Positions 1-9,342 of a stretch of 64,000 nucleotides of DNA are shown here, one piece after another. This stretch comes from Iodobacter arcticus (GTDB taxonomy: Bacteria; Pseudomonadota; Gammaproteobacteria; Burkholderiales; Chitinibacteraceae). The stretch spans positions 124,001-188,000 of the forward strand of contig NZ_JBHTBQ010000011.1 of assembly GCF_042664895.1 (NCBI RefSeq). Direction: 5' to 3'. Made by a program: the position numbers and the translations under genes. Each line of letters opens with the position of its first letter. The first letter of the stretch is position 1. The notes below the pieces were generated by a model. That model did not search any database. It saw only the letters and a list, made by a program, of their open reading frames with translations, and had not been told where the DNA came from.

Positions 1-572
1 GGGCCAAATAGCTGCAACGTTTGATCGATCAAATGCGGGCCCAAATCAAACCATAGTCCGCTACCCAGCTCAGCACTTTCGCGCCAGCGATCTCTGATTT
101 GCGGGCGATAGCGATCAAACTGGCTTTCAAACTGTACAATCTCGCCAAGGCGACCACTGGCCAGTAGCGCTTTTAAACCTAGAAAATCAGCATCCCAGCG
201 GCGGTTATGAAAAATAGACAAAATCTTGCCACTGGCTGCGGCACGGCTCACCAAATCTCTGGCCTCTGCCACCGTAAGCGTAAACGGCTTATCCACCACC
301 ACATGCTTACCGGCAGCTAAAGCCGCACACGCCAGCGGATAATGGCTGGCGTTGGGCGTAGCCAGCACCACCAGATCGACGCGCTCATCGGTAATTAAAG
401 CCTCGGCATTCGCCACCACATCGGCCTGCGGATATTTGCTGGTGACCAGATCTGGCTGGCTAGACGCCACGACGCGCAAATTAAAACCTGCCGTTGCGGC
501 AATCAAAGGTGCATGAAAGGTTTGGCCTGCATAGCCGAAACCCACAAGGCCAATATTTATATTCTTTTGCAT
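1..572 (-). CDS. Gfo/Idh/MocA-family oxidoreductase, YdgJ-like (3' end cut by window)
   Basis: This is the first ~190 residues of an NAD(P)-dependent oxidoreductase; the C-terminus lies beyond base 1. The ATG at 572-570 opens a Rossmann fold with GFGYAG near residue 11. The family's conserved lysine segment appears as DKPFTLT, followed by FHNRRWD and, further on, GLWFDLGPHLIDQ. These are features of the E. coli YdgJ branch, as I remember it. Proteins of this family oxidise or reduce sugars or related polyols, but the substrate cannot be read from sequence. The gene stands alone and diverges from the next gene across a 244-base gap that holds an inverted repeat. The family call is secure; the function is open. 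Confidence 0.88.
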   Translation of the reverse strand, partial: MQKNINIGLVGFGYAGQTFHAPLIAATAGFNLRVVASSQPDLVTSKYPQADVVANAEALITDERVDLVVLATPNASHYPLACAALAAGKHVVVDKPFTLTVAEARDLVSRAAASGKILSIFHNRRWDADFLGLKALLASGRLGEIVQFESQFDRYRPQIRDRWRESAELGSGLWFDLGPHLIDQTLQLFG

Positions 573-654
573 GTTTTTCCTTTTCAAGGACAATGCACCA
601 AGCTTACCCCAAGCTAAGCACTTGGCTCATATTAACTTCCCGTTTTCGAAACGT

Positions 655-760
655 CGTCATTCCCGCGTTTATTTGGCAGGGATCCAGCTTTTCCGCAGTA
701 GATCAGTCTTAAGTCCGACAGGCTGCTAGATCCCCGATAAAACCCCTCGAGGATGACGGG
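655..760. repeat. Intergenic inverted repeat, REP-like
   Basis: The left arm begins CGTCATTCCCGCG at 655 and the right arm ends GAGGATGACGGG at 760. The arms pair as CGTCAT-TCC against GGATGACG. Inside them lie GGGATCCAG and TAGATCCCC, a second partial pair. Elements of this look recur between genes in many bacteria. Only one copy is visible here, so membership of a dispersed family is inferred. Confidence 0.55.
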
Positions 761-816
761 TTTGCGTTAATAAGTTATTTCGAGCCACATCCAAAGCACT
801 TTAAACTGGATATCGC

Positions 817-1947
817 ATGATCAGCCTTCACTCGCACATTGACGAGCTTTCCGCCACAGACTGGGATGCACTCGCAGGCACTCAGCCTTTTGTTAGCCAT
901 GCTTACTTAGCGGCCTTAGAAAACACGGGCGCAGTAGGGGGCAATAGCGGCTGGACACCTTGTCATTTGGCGATTACAGACGCTAATCAGCAGTTAATCG
1001 GCGCAATGCCGCTGTATAGAAAGACGCATTCCTACGGTGAATATGTATTTGACTGGGCATGGGCAGAGGCTTACCAGCGCCACGGCCTAGATTACTATCC
1101 CAAGCTGATTAGCGCGATTCCCTTTACGCCGATCACGGGGCCAAGATTACTAGCCAAAACAGACGCTACGCGCCAACACTTACTCTCCGCTGCCGTAGCC
1201 ATTGCGCAAGAATCAGGCGATTCATCGTTTCATCTTTTATTTCCGCCCAGCACCGAGGCCAGTTTAGCGCAGAATGCAGAGCTGCTTAGTCGCCACGATG
1301 TACAGTTTCATTGGCTACGCGGTGATTGGCGTGATTACGCTGATTTTAGCGATGCACTGACTCGGGACAAGCGTAAAAAATTACGTCAGGAGCGGCGTAA
1401 GGTTAGTGATGCGGGAGTGAGCATGATTCGTAAGCGCGGCAGCGAGATTAGCGAGGCCGATTGGGCTTTTTTCTACCGCTGCTATAGCAATACTTATCTG
1501 GAGCACCGCTCCACGCCCTATTTAAGCCTGGCGTTCTTTTTACAAATCGCCAGCGCCATGCCGCAATCCTGCCTACTGGTTTTGGCCTATCAAGACGGCC
1601 AAGCCATTGCCGCAGCACTGAATATTATCGGCCCAGATCGCCTCTATGGCCGTTATTGGGGCGCGGCTTGGGGTCCTGCAGGCTATGTGGCTAATCTGCA
1701 CTTTGAGCTGTGTTTTTATCAAGGGATAGAGTTTGCACTGGAAGCGGGCTTAGCTGCTTTTGAAGGTGGCGCACAGGGCGCGCATAAATTAGCCCGTGGC
1801 TTTGTACCCGTCGCCACCCAATCAGCCCACTGGCTGGCCCACCCCGGCTTTAGTGATGCCATCGATCAGCATTTAAACAGGGAGCGCGCCGCCGTGGCGA
1901 ACTGGCAGAGCGAACTGGAACAACATAAGCCGTTTAAATCAAGCTAA
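817..1947 (+). CDS. GNAT/FemAB-like N-acyltransferase (COG3146 type)
   Basis: This 376-residue protein resembles the family once annotated as 'peptidogalycan biosynthesis/recognition' proteins, which carry a FemAB/GNAT acyltransferase fold. Visible hallmarks are an N-terminal module with the segment ITGPRLL, a basic patch RDKRKKLRQERRK near residue 190, and the C-terminal segment FEGGAQGAHKLARGF, which is very characteristic of the family. No signal peptide or membrane segment is seen, so it is probably cytoplasmic. The acceptor substrate is unknown. It is monocistronic, with a repeat-rich gap on its 3' side. An ATG at 817 is the first start in frame and gives the full family length. Confidence 0.85.
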   Translation: MISLHSHIDELSATDWDALAGTQPFVSHAYLAALENTGAVGGNSGWTPCHLAITDANQQLIGAMPLYRKTHSYGEYVFDWAWAEAYQRHGLDYYPKLISAIPFTPITGPRLLAKTDATRQHLLSAAVAIAQESGDSSFHLLFPPSTEASLAQNAELLSRHDVQFHWLRGDWRDYADFSDALTRDKRKKLRQERRKVSDAGVSMIRKRGSEISEADWAFFYRCYSNTYLEHRSTPYLSLAFFLQIASAMPQSCLLVLAYQDGQAIAAALNIIGPDRLYGRYWGAAWGPAGYVANLHFELCFYQGIEFALEAGLAAFEGGAQGAHKLARGFVPVATQSAHWLAHPGFSDAIDQHLNRERAAVANWQSELEQHKPFKSS

Positions 1948-1981
1948 GGCAGGCCACTCCGGCGGGTTTGCTTAAATTGAT

Positions 1982-2339
1982 CGCATTGGGCTTCACCCCC
2001 ATGTGCGCTAACCAAAGTCAAAAAGATCAGAGCCTTCGGCACGTTGGTTTAGGTGCGGGCGTCCCGCTGGACCTTCCTTTCTTGTGTGGCCAAGAAACGA
2101 AGCCAAAGAAGGCCACCCCACGAAACACGAAGGCCCCTACGCTGCGGACAATCGAGTCGGCGGCGGGCGGGATTGGCTCGCTGCCTCGCTCCCTTGCCGA
2201 AACCCCGCCCCGCTTGTTCCTCGCTCCGGCGTGTTTCAAGGGGACTTTAAAAAGCCCTATGCAAAGAGTGTGGTTATTATGCTTTTTCGCTGTTTGCTAA
2301 TGAAAAACAATTTGCTTAGCGCATTGGGCTTCACCCCCA
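1982..2339. repeat. Mosaic repeat region bounded by 20-bp direct repeats
   Basis: No credible gene lies between 1948 and 2354. An identical 20-base string occurs at 1982-2001 and 2320-2339 (core GGGCTTCACCCCC), in direct orientation. Between the copies is a distinctly GC-rich block, about 2040-2250, that is open in several frames on both strands. Such multi-frame openness is typical of a high-GC repeat and not of a gene; the translated strings resemble the spurious 'hypothetical proteins' often annotated from intergenic repeats in betaproteobacteria. I interpret it as a repeat insertion between shorter repeat units. Copy number elsewhere is unknown. Confidence 0.55.
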
Positions 2340-2354
2340 CTCCCTCCTCTTCGT

Positions 2355-3725
2355 CTACAAACCGCCATCCGCCAATTTAGCCGGGTCTAGCAAGCTCAAT
2401 AATTCATCGCGTGATAAATCGGTTTGCTCTACAGCGACATCAATCACCGGACGTTTTTCTTTGTAGGCCTGCTTGGCAATATCAGCAGCCTTGGCGTAAC
2501 CAATTAAGGGGTTAAGCGCGGTCACTAGGATAGGGTTGCGTGCCAAGGCATGCTGTAGCTGATCTTCATTGACTTTAAAGCTGGCAATGGCTTTATCGGC
2601 CAATAAGCGGCAGGCATTGCTGAGTAAGCTCAAGCTTTCTAATAAATTGCGCGCCACCAGCGGCAGCATCACATTCAGCTCAAAATTACCTGACTGCCCG
2701 GCAATGGTGATGGCGGCATCATTGCCGATCACCTGCGCCGCCACCATGGCTACCGATTCTGGAATCACCGGATTCACCTTGCCCGGCATAATGGACGAGC
2801 CAGGCTGCAGGGCTTCCAGCTCAATCTCTGCAAGGCCAGCTAGGGGGCCAGAATTCATCCAACGTAAGTCATTGGCTATTTTCATCAGGCTAACCGCCAG
2901 CCCGCGTAAAGCGCCCGACAGCGCCACGGCCGCATCTTGCGAGCCAAGCGCGGCAAAGAAATCAGGGGCAGGTGTAAAGCGAAGATTGCAGCGCTCGCTC
3001 AGTACATCGCAAAAAGCCAGCGAGAAATCAGGATGCGCATTAATCCCCGTCCCTACCGCCGTACCGCCCTGCGCCAAGCCCTGAATCCGTGGCTGCAGGC
3101 TTTGTAGCTGGGCTATTTGCGCCCTAATTTGCGCCTGCCAGCCATCAAGCACCTGTCCTAAGCGCACCGGCATTGCATCCATTAAATGCGTGCGGCCAGT
3201 TTTAACATGGTGGCCCACTTGCTCGCTTTTCTTTTGCAGCGTAGCCGTTAAATGTTCTAAAGCAGGGAGGAGTTGCTGGTGCAGGGCAAGGCTGGCCGCA
3301 ATATGAATCGCAGTGGGAATCGCATCATTGCTGCTCTGGCCGTAATTCACATGATCGTTAGCACTGACCGCCACGCCGCTGCGGCTTGCCAGTGTAGCCA
3401 GCACTTCATTGGCGTTCATATTGCTGCTGGTACCCGATCCTGTCTGAAAAACATCCAGCGGAAAATGCGGCATAAAATCACTCTCAAGCAATTGCTGAGC
3501 CGCTTGATCAATGGCTTGTGCAATCGGGGCAGGCAGTAATCCCAAGCCCAAATTAGCACGCGCTGCGGCCTGCTTTAGCATAATCAAAGCGGCAATAAAG
3601 CCCTCTGGCAGGCGCTGCCCGCTCACAGGAAAATTAAGCACAGCACGCTGGGTTTGCGCGCCATATAAGGCATCCGCGGGCACGGCCATTTCACCCATGC
3701 TATCGCGCTCTAATCGATTGCTCAT
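2355..3725 (-). CDS. fumC: Class II fumarate hydratase
   Basis: Class II fumarase converts fumarate to L-malate in the TCA cycle. It is the iron-sulfur-free, oxidation-resistant isozyme. The 456-residue length matches the family. The signature GSSIMPGKVNP is present around residue 310, as are GSGTSSNMN near 117 and GRTHLMDAMP near 180. It sits 11 bases downstream of a fagA-like gene in the same direction, behind a strong Fur box. This arrangement matches the iron-starvation operon fagA-fumC-orfX-sodM of Pseudomonas, except that no superoxide dismutase follows here. The expected logic is that low iron relieves Fur and supplies a fumarase that needs no cluster. This regulation is inferred from the box and the gene order. 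Confidence 0.97.
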   Translation of the reverse strand: MSNRLERDSMGEMAVPADALYGAQTQRAVLNFPVSGQRLPEGFIAALIMLKQAAARANLGLGLLPAPIAQAIDQAAQQLLESDFMPHFPLDVFQTGSGTSSNMNANEVLATLASRSGVAVSANDHVNYGQSSNDAIPTAIHIAASLALHQQLLPALEHLTATLQKKSEQVGHHVKTGRTHLMDAMPVRLGQVLDGWQAQIRAQIAQLQSLQPRIQGLAQGGTAVGTGINAHPDFSLAFCDVLSERCNLRFTPAPDFFAALGSQDAAVALSGALRGLAVSLMKIANDLRWMNSGPLAGLAEIELEALQPGSSIMPGKVNPVIPESVAMVAAQVIGNDAAITIAGQSGNFELNVMLPLVARNLLESLSLLSNACRLLADKAIASFKVNEDQLQHALARNPILVTALNPLIGYAKAADIAKQAYKEKRPVIDVAVEQTDLSRDELLSLLDPAKLADGGL

Positions 3726-3736
3726 ATCAATAATCC

Positions 3737-4102
3737 TTACTGCAAAGGAGGAATCAGCTCGGTGTGAGCTAAACGGAGACGAATATCCAATAATGCACAG
3801 CGCAGCCTGTCATCTTGCTGAGCTAATCGCTCGAAATCCGCTAGGGGCCAGACAATGGCGTCCATACACTGCATTCGCCAGTACCAAGGCAAGGACAAAT
3901 CACAAGCACTGCGATGCAAAAGCAAAATACTACGCTGCGCACAGCAAGCAGGGCAGATCAAGCCATGCTGCTGCAGCGCCCTGCCTGCTGCAAAATAATG
4001 CTGAATCAAGGCGGGCTCATCCGGCTCTAAAGCCCAGCTTATCTTACAAGCCAGCCATTGCCATAAATCCAGCGGCGGCAAATCCAGCTGAGTACCCTGC
4101 AT
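3737..4102 (-). CDS. fagA: FagA-like protein (Fur-associated gene), 121 aa
   Basis: This small protein precedes fumC by 11 bases. It contains LDLWQWLACKISWALEPDEPALIQHYF at its start (given here only as a region, residues ~10-37), a CPACC cluster near residue 50, and LPWYWR in the second half. From memory, Pseudomonas FagA proteins share the LxDWRWL-like start, the 'ALEP.EP.LI.HY' stretch and an LPWHWR-like motif. Function is unknown in the family. I chose the ATG at 4102; the frame extends to a TTG at 4126, but that would lie inside the Fur box. No signal peptide or membrane segment is seen. Identification rests on recalled similarity plus the Fur-box/fumC context. Confidence 0.7.
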   Translation of the reverse strand: MQGTQLDLPPLDLWQWLACKISWALEPDEPALIQHYFAAGRALQQHGLICPACCAQRSILLLHRSACDLSLPWYWRMQCMDAIVWPLADFERLAQQDDRLRCALLDIRLRLAHTELIPPLQ

Positions 4103-4115
4103 AAGATCACCATAC

Positions 4116-4134
4116 GATAATAACAATCATTATC
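4116..4134 (-). promoter_or_regulatory. Fur box upstream of fagA-fumC
   Basis: GATAATAACAATCATTATC matches the 19-base Fur consensus (GATAATGATAATCATTATC) at 17 positions; the right ten bases are perfect. It ends 14 bases upstream of the fagA ATG, where it would overlap the promoter and ribosome-binding zone. Fur with ferrous iron is therefore expected to repress fagA-fumC. Confidence 0.87.
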
Positions 4135-4439
4135 ATAATATGCTGGCTTGAGTGATCGATGCAAGGCCTCTACTTCATGCATCAAGCTCAAAACTTAAAA
4201 TACAAACCTAAGCAAGGCACTAAGAAAAGTATTTCACCCCAATCATGCTCTCTGCGCTTTCAAGTTTAGCTTGGCTGCGTGGGCACAAAAACCGTGCCCC
4301 CCTACAACTGGCCATGAATACGCCTTAAAGCGCAAAGAAAATAAAGCAATGTTACAAAAAGAGCGCCAAAAATGCAGATTGCCTTCGTGTTTCAGACAGA
4401 TCTCAGCCAGCCTGCTTTAAAACCAACCCCATGGCGCTT
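4135..4439. other. Gene-free gap between fagA promoter and MFS gene 3' end
   Basis: About 305 bases without a supportable gene. It holds the upstream side of the fagA promoter and the 3' flank of the MFS gene. A short open frame at 4372-4557 overlaps the MFS gene on the other strand and is judged spurious. I see no clear terminator or repeat. Confidence 0.5.
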
Positions 4440-5660
4440 TCAGGTCTTTCTGAGCAGAGCAAGCTTGATGGGTGCGGTTTCAATGAGAAAACAGCTTAAT
4501 ATTGTTGCGATCAGCGATCCGCCTGCCGCAATCCACATCACAATCGACAAGCCATAACGATCTGCAGCGATCCCGGCAATCGTTGGAGTGACAAAACCAC
4601 CAAATACTTCACCCACGCCCATAATCAAGCCCAGCGATGTAGCCACCAAATTTGCGGCTACCGTTTCAGCGGGTATTGTTGCCATAAATAAGGTAAAACA
4701 GCCTAGCCCCGTGTAGCTAAAAAACACCAACAACATCATTGATTCCGGCGTATCAGCATAAAGCAGGGTCAGCGGGCAAAAAGTGGCAATGATAGAGAAA
4801 AAAATCACAGCAGGCTTACGGCCAATCTGATCCGAAATAGCCGACACCACAAACCCCCAAAACACAGAGGCAATCCCGAACACACTCATCACCTTGCCCA
4901 TGGTTTCGGGTGGAAAATGCTTTACGGTAATTAAAAAAGTAGGGGTAAACGAAATAATGGTGATAAACCATGAAATATAAAAACAAGAAATCAGCATGCA
5001 AATAAGGATATTTCTATTTTTAAGTAAATCTTTGTATTTCACAGGCACTTTATAAACCCGCTCTGCCTTAGGAATACTGGCCGTGGGACAGTTTTTAATA
5101 TAGAGCCACACCAGCAAAGCCATGATCAGCCCAGGGATAATCGTCACATAAAAAGCATTACGCCAGCCATAGCTGGTGGCAATCGCAATCAGCAAGGGGG
5201 GGGCAATCACGGAGCCTAATAAACCCGGTGCCGTTGCATTCACCAAGCCCATATTTAAACCCCGCCGATGCGGCGTGGATTCTGCAGCCAAAAGCGATTG
5301 AGAAATCGGCAAAACAGCGCCTTCTGCTACGCCCATTAAGGCACGGTAAATCAGCAGGCTGATAAATGAAGTCACCGCCCCCGATAAGGCAGATAAAATA
5401 GAAAACGCCAGCACCATCACAATCAGCAGTGCTTTTTTAGAGGGCGCACGATCTGCATATGCACCCAGTAAAATACCAGACAAAGCCCATGTTAATGCCA
5501 GCGTAGAAGACAACAGGCCTAAATGGGTGTTATTAAGCTGAAGCTCTTGAGCCACAAAAGGAAATAAAAACGACATGGCTAGCCGGTCAAAAAAAACCAA
5601 GCCAAAGCAACCGCAAAGAATAATCACCAATCTATTTTCATAGCTATTGATCTTATTCAT
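4440..5660 (-). CDS. MFS transporter
   Basis: This 406-residue integral membrane protein has about twelve hydrophobic segments. The MFS loop 2-3 signature appears as GAYADRAPSKK near residue 66, after the first two helices, and a related motif DQIGRKP follows helix 8 near residue 270. An acidic residue typical of organic-anion/proton symporters lies in the first helix (FDRLAMSF), so a carboxylate or aromatic acid substrate is plausible but not shown. The ATG at 5660 has a good ribosome site (AAGGAAAGAGAA). It is separated by 187 bases from the histidine kinase gene upstream and has no functional partner nearby. Confidence 0.85.
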   Translation of the reverse strand: MNKINSYENRLVIILCGCFGLVFFDRLAMSFLFPFVAQELQLNNTHLGLLSSTLALTWALSGILLGAYADRAPSKKALLIVMVLAFSILSALSGAVTSFISLLIYRALMGVAEGAVLPISQSLLAAESTPHRRGLNMGLVNATAPGLLGSVIAPPLLIAIATSYGWRNAFYVTIIPGLIMALLVWLYIKNCPTASIPKAERVYKVPVKYKDLLKNRNILICMLISCFYISWFITIISFTPTFLITVKHFPPETMGKVMSVFGIASVFWGFVVSAISDQIGRKPAVIFFSIIATFCPLTLLYADTPESMMLLVFFSYTGLGCFTLFMATIPAETVAANLVATSLGLIMGVGEVFGGFVTPTIAGIAADRYGLSIVMWIAAGGSLIATILSCFLIETAPIKLALLRKT

Positions 5661-5847
5661 TTCTCTTTCCTTTTTGATAAAGGCGGATACTAAACTAGCG
5701 TTTCATCACGTTTTATTTGTCCTAAAAAAACAATAGTGCACTTAAATTACAACAAACAAAAATATGCTTACAAAAAAAGCTCTCCGATTACACAAAGTGA
5801 CTTTAACGAATACATAGATACCTGCACGCTACTATTTCGTAGCAAGC

Positions 5848-8800
5848 TCAGTGCAGCGCATCATGTGGAATAACCGACAAGGCGGCGTGGATTGCAGCAA
5901 TTTGCTTGATCAGCGAGGCATGCAATACCGATAATGTTTCTTCCCGCAGCGTAGCCGTTTGAATACCCTGTTCCACCGCCGCAGCCACACGATGCAAACT
6001 GCTTGCCCCGATATTGCCCGCCTCGCCCTTGAAGGCATTCGCCAAACGTGCTGCTTTGGCCTGATCATTTGCCGCCAGCGCAACGCGAATCTCATCTACC
6101 ACCGTTTGATGATGAGAAAAACCATGCAACATAGCAAGGTAACGAGACACCTCCCCACCAACGCTTCGCAAGCCTTTCTCCCGATCTAACCCGGTAATTT
6201 TTTCTGGCAAAGGCAATACGATGGACGGAAGAGCGGCCTCTTGCTCTGCGCGCGGTTTAATCCAGCGTAATAGAGTTTTATACAGCTCATCTGGCTCAAT
6301 AGGCTTAGTCACAAAATCAACCATGCCGGCTTCCATACAGCGATCCCGATCAACCTGCATGGCATTGGCCGTCATAGCCACAATGGGCAAATGGGCCAGC
6401 GAAGGCAAGGCTCGGATACGGCGAGTGGCTTCTAAGCCATCCATTTCCGGCATTTGCATATCCATCAGCACCAGCTCATAGGCGCAAGCCTGTGCCATTT
6501 CCAAAGCACAAAGCCCATTTTCGGCAACATCAACGCTCAAACCCAAGCCGCTTAACATTTCTGATGCCACCATTTGATTGAGCAAATTGTCTTCTGCCAG
6601 CAAGACCCTCACCCCTTGCAGATAAGCTGCGCCTTCAAAGCTTCGCAGTGGTCGCACTGCCAGCTCCGCCTTGGCCGAACCTAAAAGATGCATTAAGGAA
6701 TCAAACATAATGGAGGCATTCACCGGCTTATTCAGAATATATTCGATCCCAATCTCTTTGCACTCAGGCAATACATCATCCCGCCCATACGCCGTAATAA
6801 TGGCCATTTGTGGCGACATAACAAGCTTCAGCGCCTGAATACGCCTTGCTGTTTCAACGCCGGTAATGCCCGGCATTTGCCAATCTAGTAGCACCACATC
6901 AAAAGGATTAGTTGCTTGCTGAACCGCTTTTATCGCTTCCAGGCCAGAGCTGGCTTGCTCAACAATAAAACTCATGCTGGATAACATATCAGCCAGCACC
7001 ATACGGGCACTTTGATTATCATCCACCACCAAAATATGCCTCCCCCGTAAATTAAGACGGGGCAAATGAGCGGGCCGGGTTTGCGTGCTAAGCCCCAGCT
7101 TGGCGGTAAACCAAAAAGTGGCGCCACGGCCATACTCGCTCTCCACACCCACCTCCCCCCCCATCAGCTCGGCCAGCTTTTTAGAAATCGCTAGGCCCAA
7201 CCCTGTACCGCCATATTTACGTGAAGTAGAGGTATCGGCCTGTTGAAAGCTCTGAAACAAACGGCCAATCTGCTCGCTGCTCAGGCCAATTCCCGTATCT
7301 CGTACCGAAAAATAAAGCAGGGCTTCGTTCTCGTAGCGCTCACGCACACGAATCATGACTTCTATTTCGCCATATTCAGTAAACTTAATCGCATTATTGG
7401 CGTAATTAATCAAAATCTGGCTTAATCGCAACGAATCACCCACTAGGTAATTAGGTACATCGAGGCCAGAATCAAAAATTAACTCTAATCCTTTATCACT
7501 GGCTTTTTCTGAAATAAGATTAGCCACATTATCCAGCAAGGCTTCTAAATCAAATTCACATTTCTCTACACTAAGCTTGCCTGCTTCAATTTTAGAAAAA
7601 TCCAGCACATCATTAATAATCCCCAGTAGATGCTGGCCAGATTGTTGAATTTTTTGCAGATAATCATTTTGCCGGTCATCCAAATCTGTTTTAAGCGTCA
7701 GATAACTCAAGCCAAGAATAGCATTCATGGGGGTGCGGATTTCATGGCTCATATTGGCTAAAAAATCCGACTTCATCCGGGCAGCGTCTTCTGCAATTTC
7801 TTTTGCTCTAATCATTTCGGCTTCTGCAATTTTTTGCGCCGTGATATCTTTTACGGTAGTGATAATTTGTACTCTTTCATCATCCTCTGCCAGAAAGATT
7901 GTGATATCTACATTAAGCATTTCGCCATTAGCGCGCCGATGGCGGCTTTCAAAATTAACTGGCTTGCCTGTTTCACGCAAAATATTTAAATTACGCGGAA
8001 AGTTTTCCATATCGAAATCAGGATCAAAATCAGAGACAAACATCCCCAAACACTGCTCATATGAATAGCCAAAGTGCTCAAGCGCAGCTTTATTGGCATA
8101 CGTTATTTTTGCTGTCTCGGTATCGATCCAGATCATTGGGCCAGCATTTTCTACCACATACCGGTTAAATAAATTATTTTTCTCAATTCGCTTGCGCTCA
8201 GTAATATCATCCAAATTAATTTGCAATAATTTTCTTCCACGATAATTAAACAGCATTAAATTGACCATGGCATCCCAAATCTCACCATTCGCCCTTTGGC
8301 AACGCCATTCAAAGGTTTCAATTCCTTGCTCTAATGCAAAATGATCCTGCTGTGCAATAGCCGTTTTACTATCGGTGCCGTCGTATTGGAATGGCGCAGA
8401 AAAATCGATGGGCGATTTTCCTAGTAATTCTTCACGGCAAGTAAGGCCATTAATTTTAATGGCGGCAGGATTGCAATCAATATAGCCCCCGCCTTCAGGA
8501 TCATGAATCACAATAGGACGATGCGATTCTTGAAATAGCATTTTATTATAAGCTTCACTATCCCTCAGCTCATCTTCTGCCCGCTTACGCTCACTAATAT
8601 CCTGATAAAACCCATTCCAGATCACCGAATCATCGACCTCAACAGAAGACGGCGTGCCGCTGAATAATATCCAGTGCAAGGTATCATCAAAATAAAAGCG
8701 AACAATCATTTCAACCGCTTGCGATGATCCACCTTCACGAAAGGCAATAGATGCCGCACGCAATGCTTGCTGCGCATACGCTTTATCATCGGGGTGCACA

Positions 8801-9213
8801 TTGCGCCAGCGCTGCTCTGGATCAAGCCGCAGCACTTCTGCGCTCACACCCAACACCTCTTTAATCCGATCATTAATGACGTTATAGTGATGCACCCCCT
8901 GCCTGCTGGTCTGCATTTGAAAAACCACCAGCGGCAGCGCATTAGAAATACCGATCACTTGCTGGCGAACAATCTGAGCATCACGGCGGGCATGATCAAT
9001 CACGGCTTGCAGCTCGCTCTTTGCCGATTTCGATTGCTCTGCCAACAAGAAAAACAAAGCTGCAAAAGCTAAAATCAGCAGGCCCAACAAAATTTGCGAT
9101 GTAATATCAGATGCGAAATAAAGGATTGCGCCAAAGATACAGAGAATCAAGGCACTACAGAGCTGCATGGCAATGCGCTTTCCCAGAGAGGATTGGAAAA
9201 ATCGTTGCAGCAT
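5848..9213 (-). CDS. Hybrid sensor histidine kinase, PAS3-HisKA-HATPase-REC2-HPt(degenerate)
   Basis: This 1121-residue inner-membrane kinase begins with two membrane helices (~15-57), followed by three PAS/PAC units (~85-210, 215-345, 347-462). The HisKA phosphoacceptor is His490 in MSHEIRTP. The ATPase N, G1 and G2 boxes lie at ~600-710 (NYANNAIKFT, DTGIGL, GGTGLGLAIS). Two receiver domains follow, with phosphoacceptors Asp777 (LLDWQMPG) and Asp918 (LMDMQMPE). The C-terminal HPt region (~1005-1115) aligns with the family motif AHxxKGxAGNIGA but reads ANAFKGEAGNIGA: the histidine is replaced by Asn1059 (codon at 6039-6037). A phosphorelay through this HPt is therefore unlikely. There is no periplasmic sensor domain between the helices, and no partner regulator is adjacent. 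Confidence 0.93.
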   Translation of the reverse strand: MLQRFFQSSLGKRIAMQLCSALILCIFGAILYFASDITSQILLGLLILAFAALFFLLAEQSKSAKSELQAVIDHARRDAQIVRQQVIGISNALPLVVFQMQTSRQGVHHYNVINDRIKEVLGVSAEVLRLDPEQRWRNVHPDDKAYAQQALRAASIAFREGGSSQAVEMIVRFYFDDTLHWILFSGTPSSVEVDDSVIWNGFYQDISERKRAEDELRDSEAYNKMLFQESHRPIVIHDPEGGGYIDCNPAAIKINGLTCREELLGKSPIDFSAPFQYDGTDSKTAIAQQDHFALEQGIETFEWRCQRANGEIWDAMVNLMLFNYRGRKLLQINLDDITERKRIEKNNLFNRYVVENAGPMIWIDTETAKITYANKAALEHFGYSYEQCLGMFVSDFDPDFDMENFPRNLNILRETGKPVNFESRHRRANGEMLNVDITIFLAEDDERVQIITTVKDITAQKIAEAEMIRAKEIAEDAARMKSDFLANMSHEIRTPMNAILGLSYLTLKTDLDDRQNDYLQKIQQSGQHLLGIINDVLDFSKIEAGKLSVEKCEFDLEALLDNVANLISEKASDKGLELIFDSGLDVPNYLVGDSLRLSQILINYANNAIKFTEYGEIEVMIRVRERYENEALLYFSVRDTGIGLSSEQIGRLFQSFQQADTSTSRKYGGTGLGLAISKKLAELMGGEVGVESEYGRGATFWFTAKLGLSTQTRPAHLPRLNLRGRHILVVDDNQSARMVLADMLSSMSFIVEQASSGLEAIKAVQQATNPFDVVLLDWQMPGITGVETARRIQALKLVMSPQMAIITAYGRDDVLPECKEIGIEYILNKPVNASIMFDSLMHLLGSAKAELAVRPLRSFEGAAYLQGVRVLLAEDNLLNQMVASEMLSGLGLSVDVAENGLCALEMAQACAYELVLMDMQMPEMDGLEATRRIRALPSLAHLPIVAMTANAMQVDRDRCMEAGMVDFVTKPIEPDELYKTLLRWIKPRAEQEAALPSIVLPLPEKITGLDREKGLRSVGGEVSRYLAMLHGFSHHQTVVDEIRVALAANDQAKAARLANAFKGEAGNIGASSLHRVAAAVEQGIQTATLREETLSVLHASLIKQIAAIHAALSVIPHDALH

Positions 9214-9342
9214 CTAAAATATTTTCCGGATAGATTTGAAAGCATCTGATAAGGCAAGCGCTAAGTTACCCTATCAAAGTAGACCGCCAGCACAAAAAGT
9301 GCCACGTCGATCAAAGGCTTACCTACCCGAAAACCCGCAAAA

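Noticed and set aside
494..712. 72-codon plus-strand open frame
   Set aside because: It runs antisense into the oxidoreductase gene and through an inverted repeat.
1968..2380. Overlapping open frames of 65-110 codons on both strands
   Set aside because: They overlap one another in a GC-rich repeat and lack ribosome sites; open frames are expected there without coding.
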